This document shows positions 5,678 to 6,068 of a stretch of DNA of 6,068 nucleotides, in pieces. The notes beneath the pieces are model-generated. The model had not been told where the DNA came from. It worked only from the letters and a program-made list of their open reading frames with translations, and did no database searches. The position numbers and the translations under genes are program-made. Every line of letters begins with the position of its first letter. The stretch's first letter is position 1. The stretch is from Chlamydiia bacterium (GTDB lineage Bacteria; Chlamydiota; Chlamydiia; Chlamydiales; FEN-1388): positions 1-6,068 of the forward strand of contig PMZB01000321.1 of NCBI GenBank assembly GCA_003170575.1, in the 5' to 3' direction.

Positions 5678-6068
5678 TTATTTTATAAAGAGCCTGGCAA
5701 TGGCTCCGGTGCCAAGAAGTAATAAGAGTCCTAATGCCGTTATTTTTGTCGCAAGACCACACCAAGAGGTGGAAGAGGACGTGGCTTCCCATCTCTTTAA
5801 AAGATCCGCATATCCTTTAGAGGAACATGGAATGAAAACTGTTTTGCCGCATAGACTGACGTTAGGATGCAAAGAACTGCAGATATGCAACCTGGCAGAA
5901 AAACAATCGTCGCATGGGTCTGAAACATGCTCTACGAGAGGGTCCTTACAAAATCCCTCTAATGTATCATTTACCAAGCCTTGACACTCTGGATTAATGG
6001 CAACGAGGCTTAAGCTACATGGAAGATCGGTAAAAGGAACAGGAAGTTCAATACTTGAACTGAAGTTT
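5678..6068 (-). CDS. C-terminal part of a cysteine-rich protein with a C-terminal membrane segment (5' partial)
   Basis: The frame is open from the right window edge to a TAA at 5678-5680, giving 129 complete codons. A TTG at 5977 could be read as a start, but the frame continues 30 codons beyond it to the edge with protein-like sequence and two more cysteines, so the gene is best treated as cut by the edge. In visible numbering, eight cysteines precede the membrane segment: 17, 28, 40, 52, 55, 63, 73 and 81, with a ninth (103) just before it. The even number and the wide spacing suggest disulfide bonds in an oxidising compartment. A hydrophobic helix (about 105-124, ITALGLLLLLGTGAIA) is followed by a short basic tail, RLFIK. 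By the positive-inside rule this puts the tail in the cytoplasm and the cysteine-rich part outside, which would require a signal sequence beyond the edge. I recognise no family. The gene is first of the visible minus-strand operon, 22 bases ahead of the next start. Confidence 0.7.
   Translation of the reverse strand, partial: NFSSSIELPVPFTDLPCSLSLVAINPECQGLVNDTLEGFCKDPLVEHVSDPCDDCFSARLHICSSLHPNVSLCGKTVFIPCSSKGYADLLKRWEATSSSTSWCGLATKITALGLLLLLGTGAIARLFIK

Noticed and set aside
5700..5984. Plus-strand open frame of 94 codons over the cysteine-rich gene
   Set aside because: It lies wholly antisense to the minus-strand frame that runs off the edge, has no ribosome binding site and no recognisable motif. 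The minus frame shows a clear membrane helix and regular cysteines.
1..6068. tRNA or rRNA genes, CRISPR arrays, insertion sequences
   Set aside because: No cloverleaf-like sequence, spaced direct repeats, transposase-like frame or terminal inverted repeat was seen. The only notable DNA-level repeat is the hairpin at 216-242.

Overview
The window looks like a piece of a bacterial chromosome of moderate G+C. It holds two oppositely oriented gene groups that converge near position 3080. I cannot name the organism from the sequence. The tightly packed minus-strand genes for unrecognised membrane-type proteins, one of them cysteine-rich, resemble in style the lineage-specific families of host-associated bacteria such as environmental Chlamydiae. 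That is an impression only, because no housekeeping marker is present.

Plus strand, 1-3055. The window opens with the last 60 codons of an unrecognised gene (1-183). A spacer follows with a perfect 11-bp hairpin (216-242) and no T-tract. Then comes a two-gene operon. The first gene (278-2545, 755 aa) is a double radical SAM enzyme: two complete radical SAM domains in tandem, each with a CxxxCxxC cluster motif and a GGEP motif, and each followed by a SPASM-type cysteine region. The first SPASM is canonical in all seven cysteines; the second has lost the end of the pattern. A short beta-strand-like segment precedes each half, so the whole unit seems to have been duplicated. Twelve bases after its stop, behind a good ribosome binding site, lies a Nudix hydrolase (2558-3055) with a perfect Nudix box.

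Convergence zone, 3056-3210. This stretch is visibly richer in G on the plus strand than the genes to its right. It carries an open plus-strand frame without a start codon, which could be a gene remnant. The minus-strand gene that ends here has a low-complexity tail reading into the same stretch.

Minus strand, 3106-6068, transcribed right to left. Three closely spaced genes look co-transcribed. First is the C-terminal 129 residues of a cysteine-rich protein with a C-terminal membrane segment, running off the right edge. After 22 bases comes a 575-aa protein with an N-proximal membrane anchor and a large domain with beta-propeller-like stretches. After 6 bases comes a 271-aa protein that is itself a tandem duplication of a domain of about 110 aa with a hydrophobic helix. 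No function can be assigned to these three genes. Their order, spacing and shared membrane features suggest that they form one envelope-associated module.

The most distinctive content is the fused double radical SAM/SPASM enzyme paired with a Nudix hydrolase, and the duplicated-domain membrane protein. The double enzyme suggests peptide or protein modification, but no precursor peptide is visible in the window.
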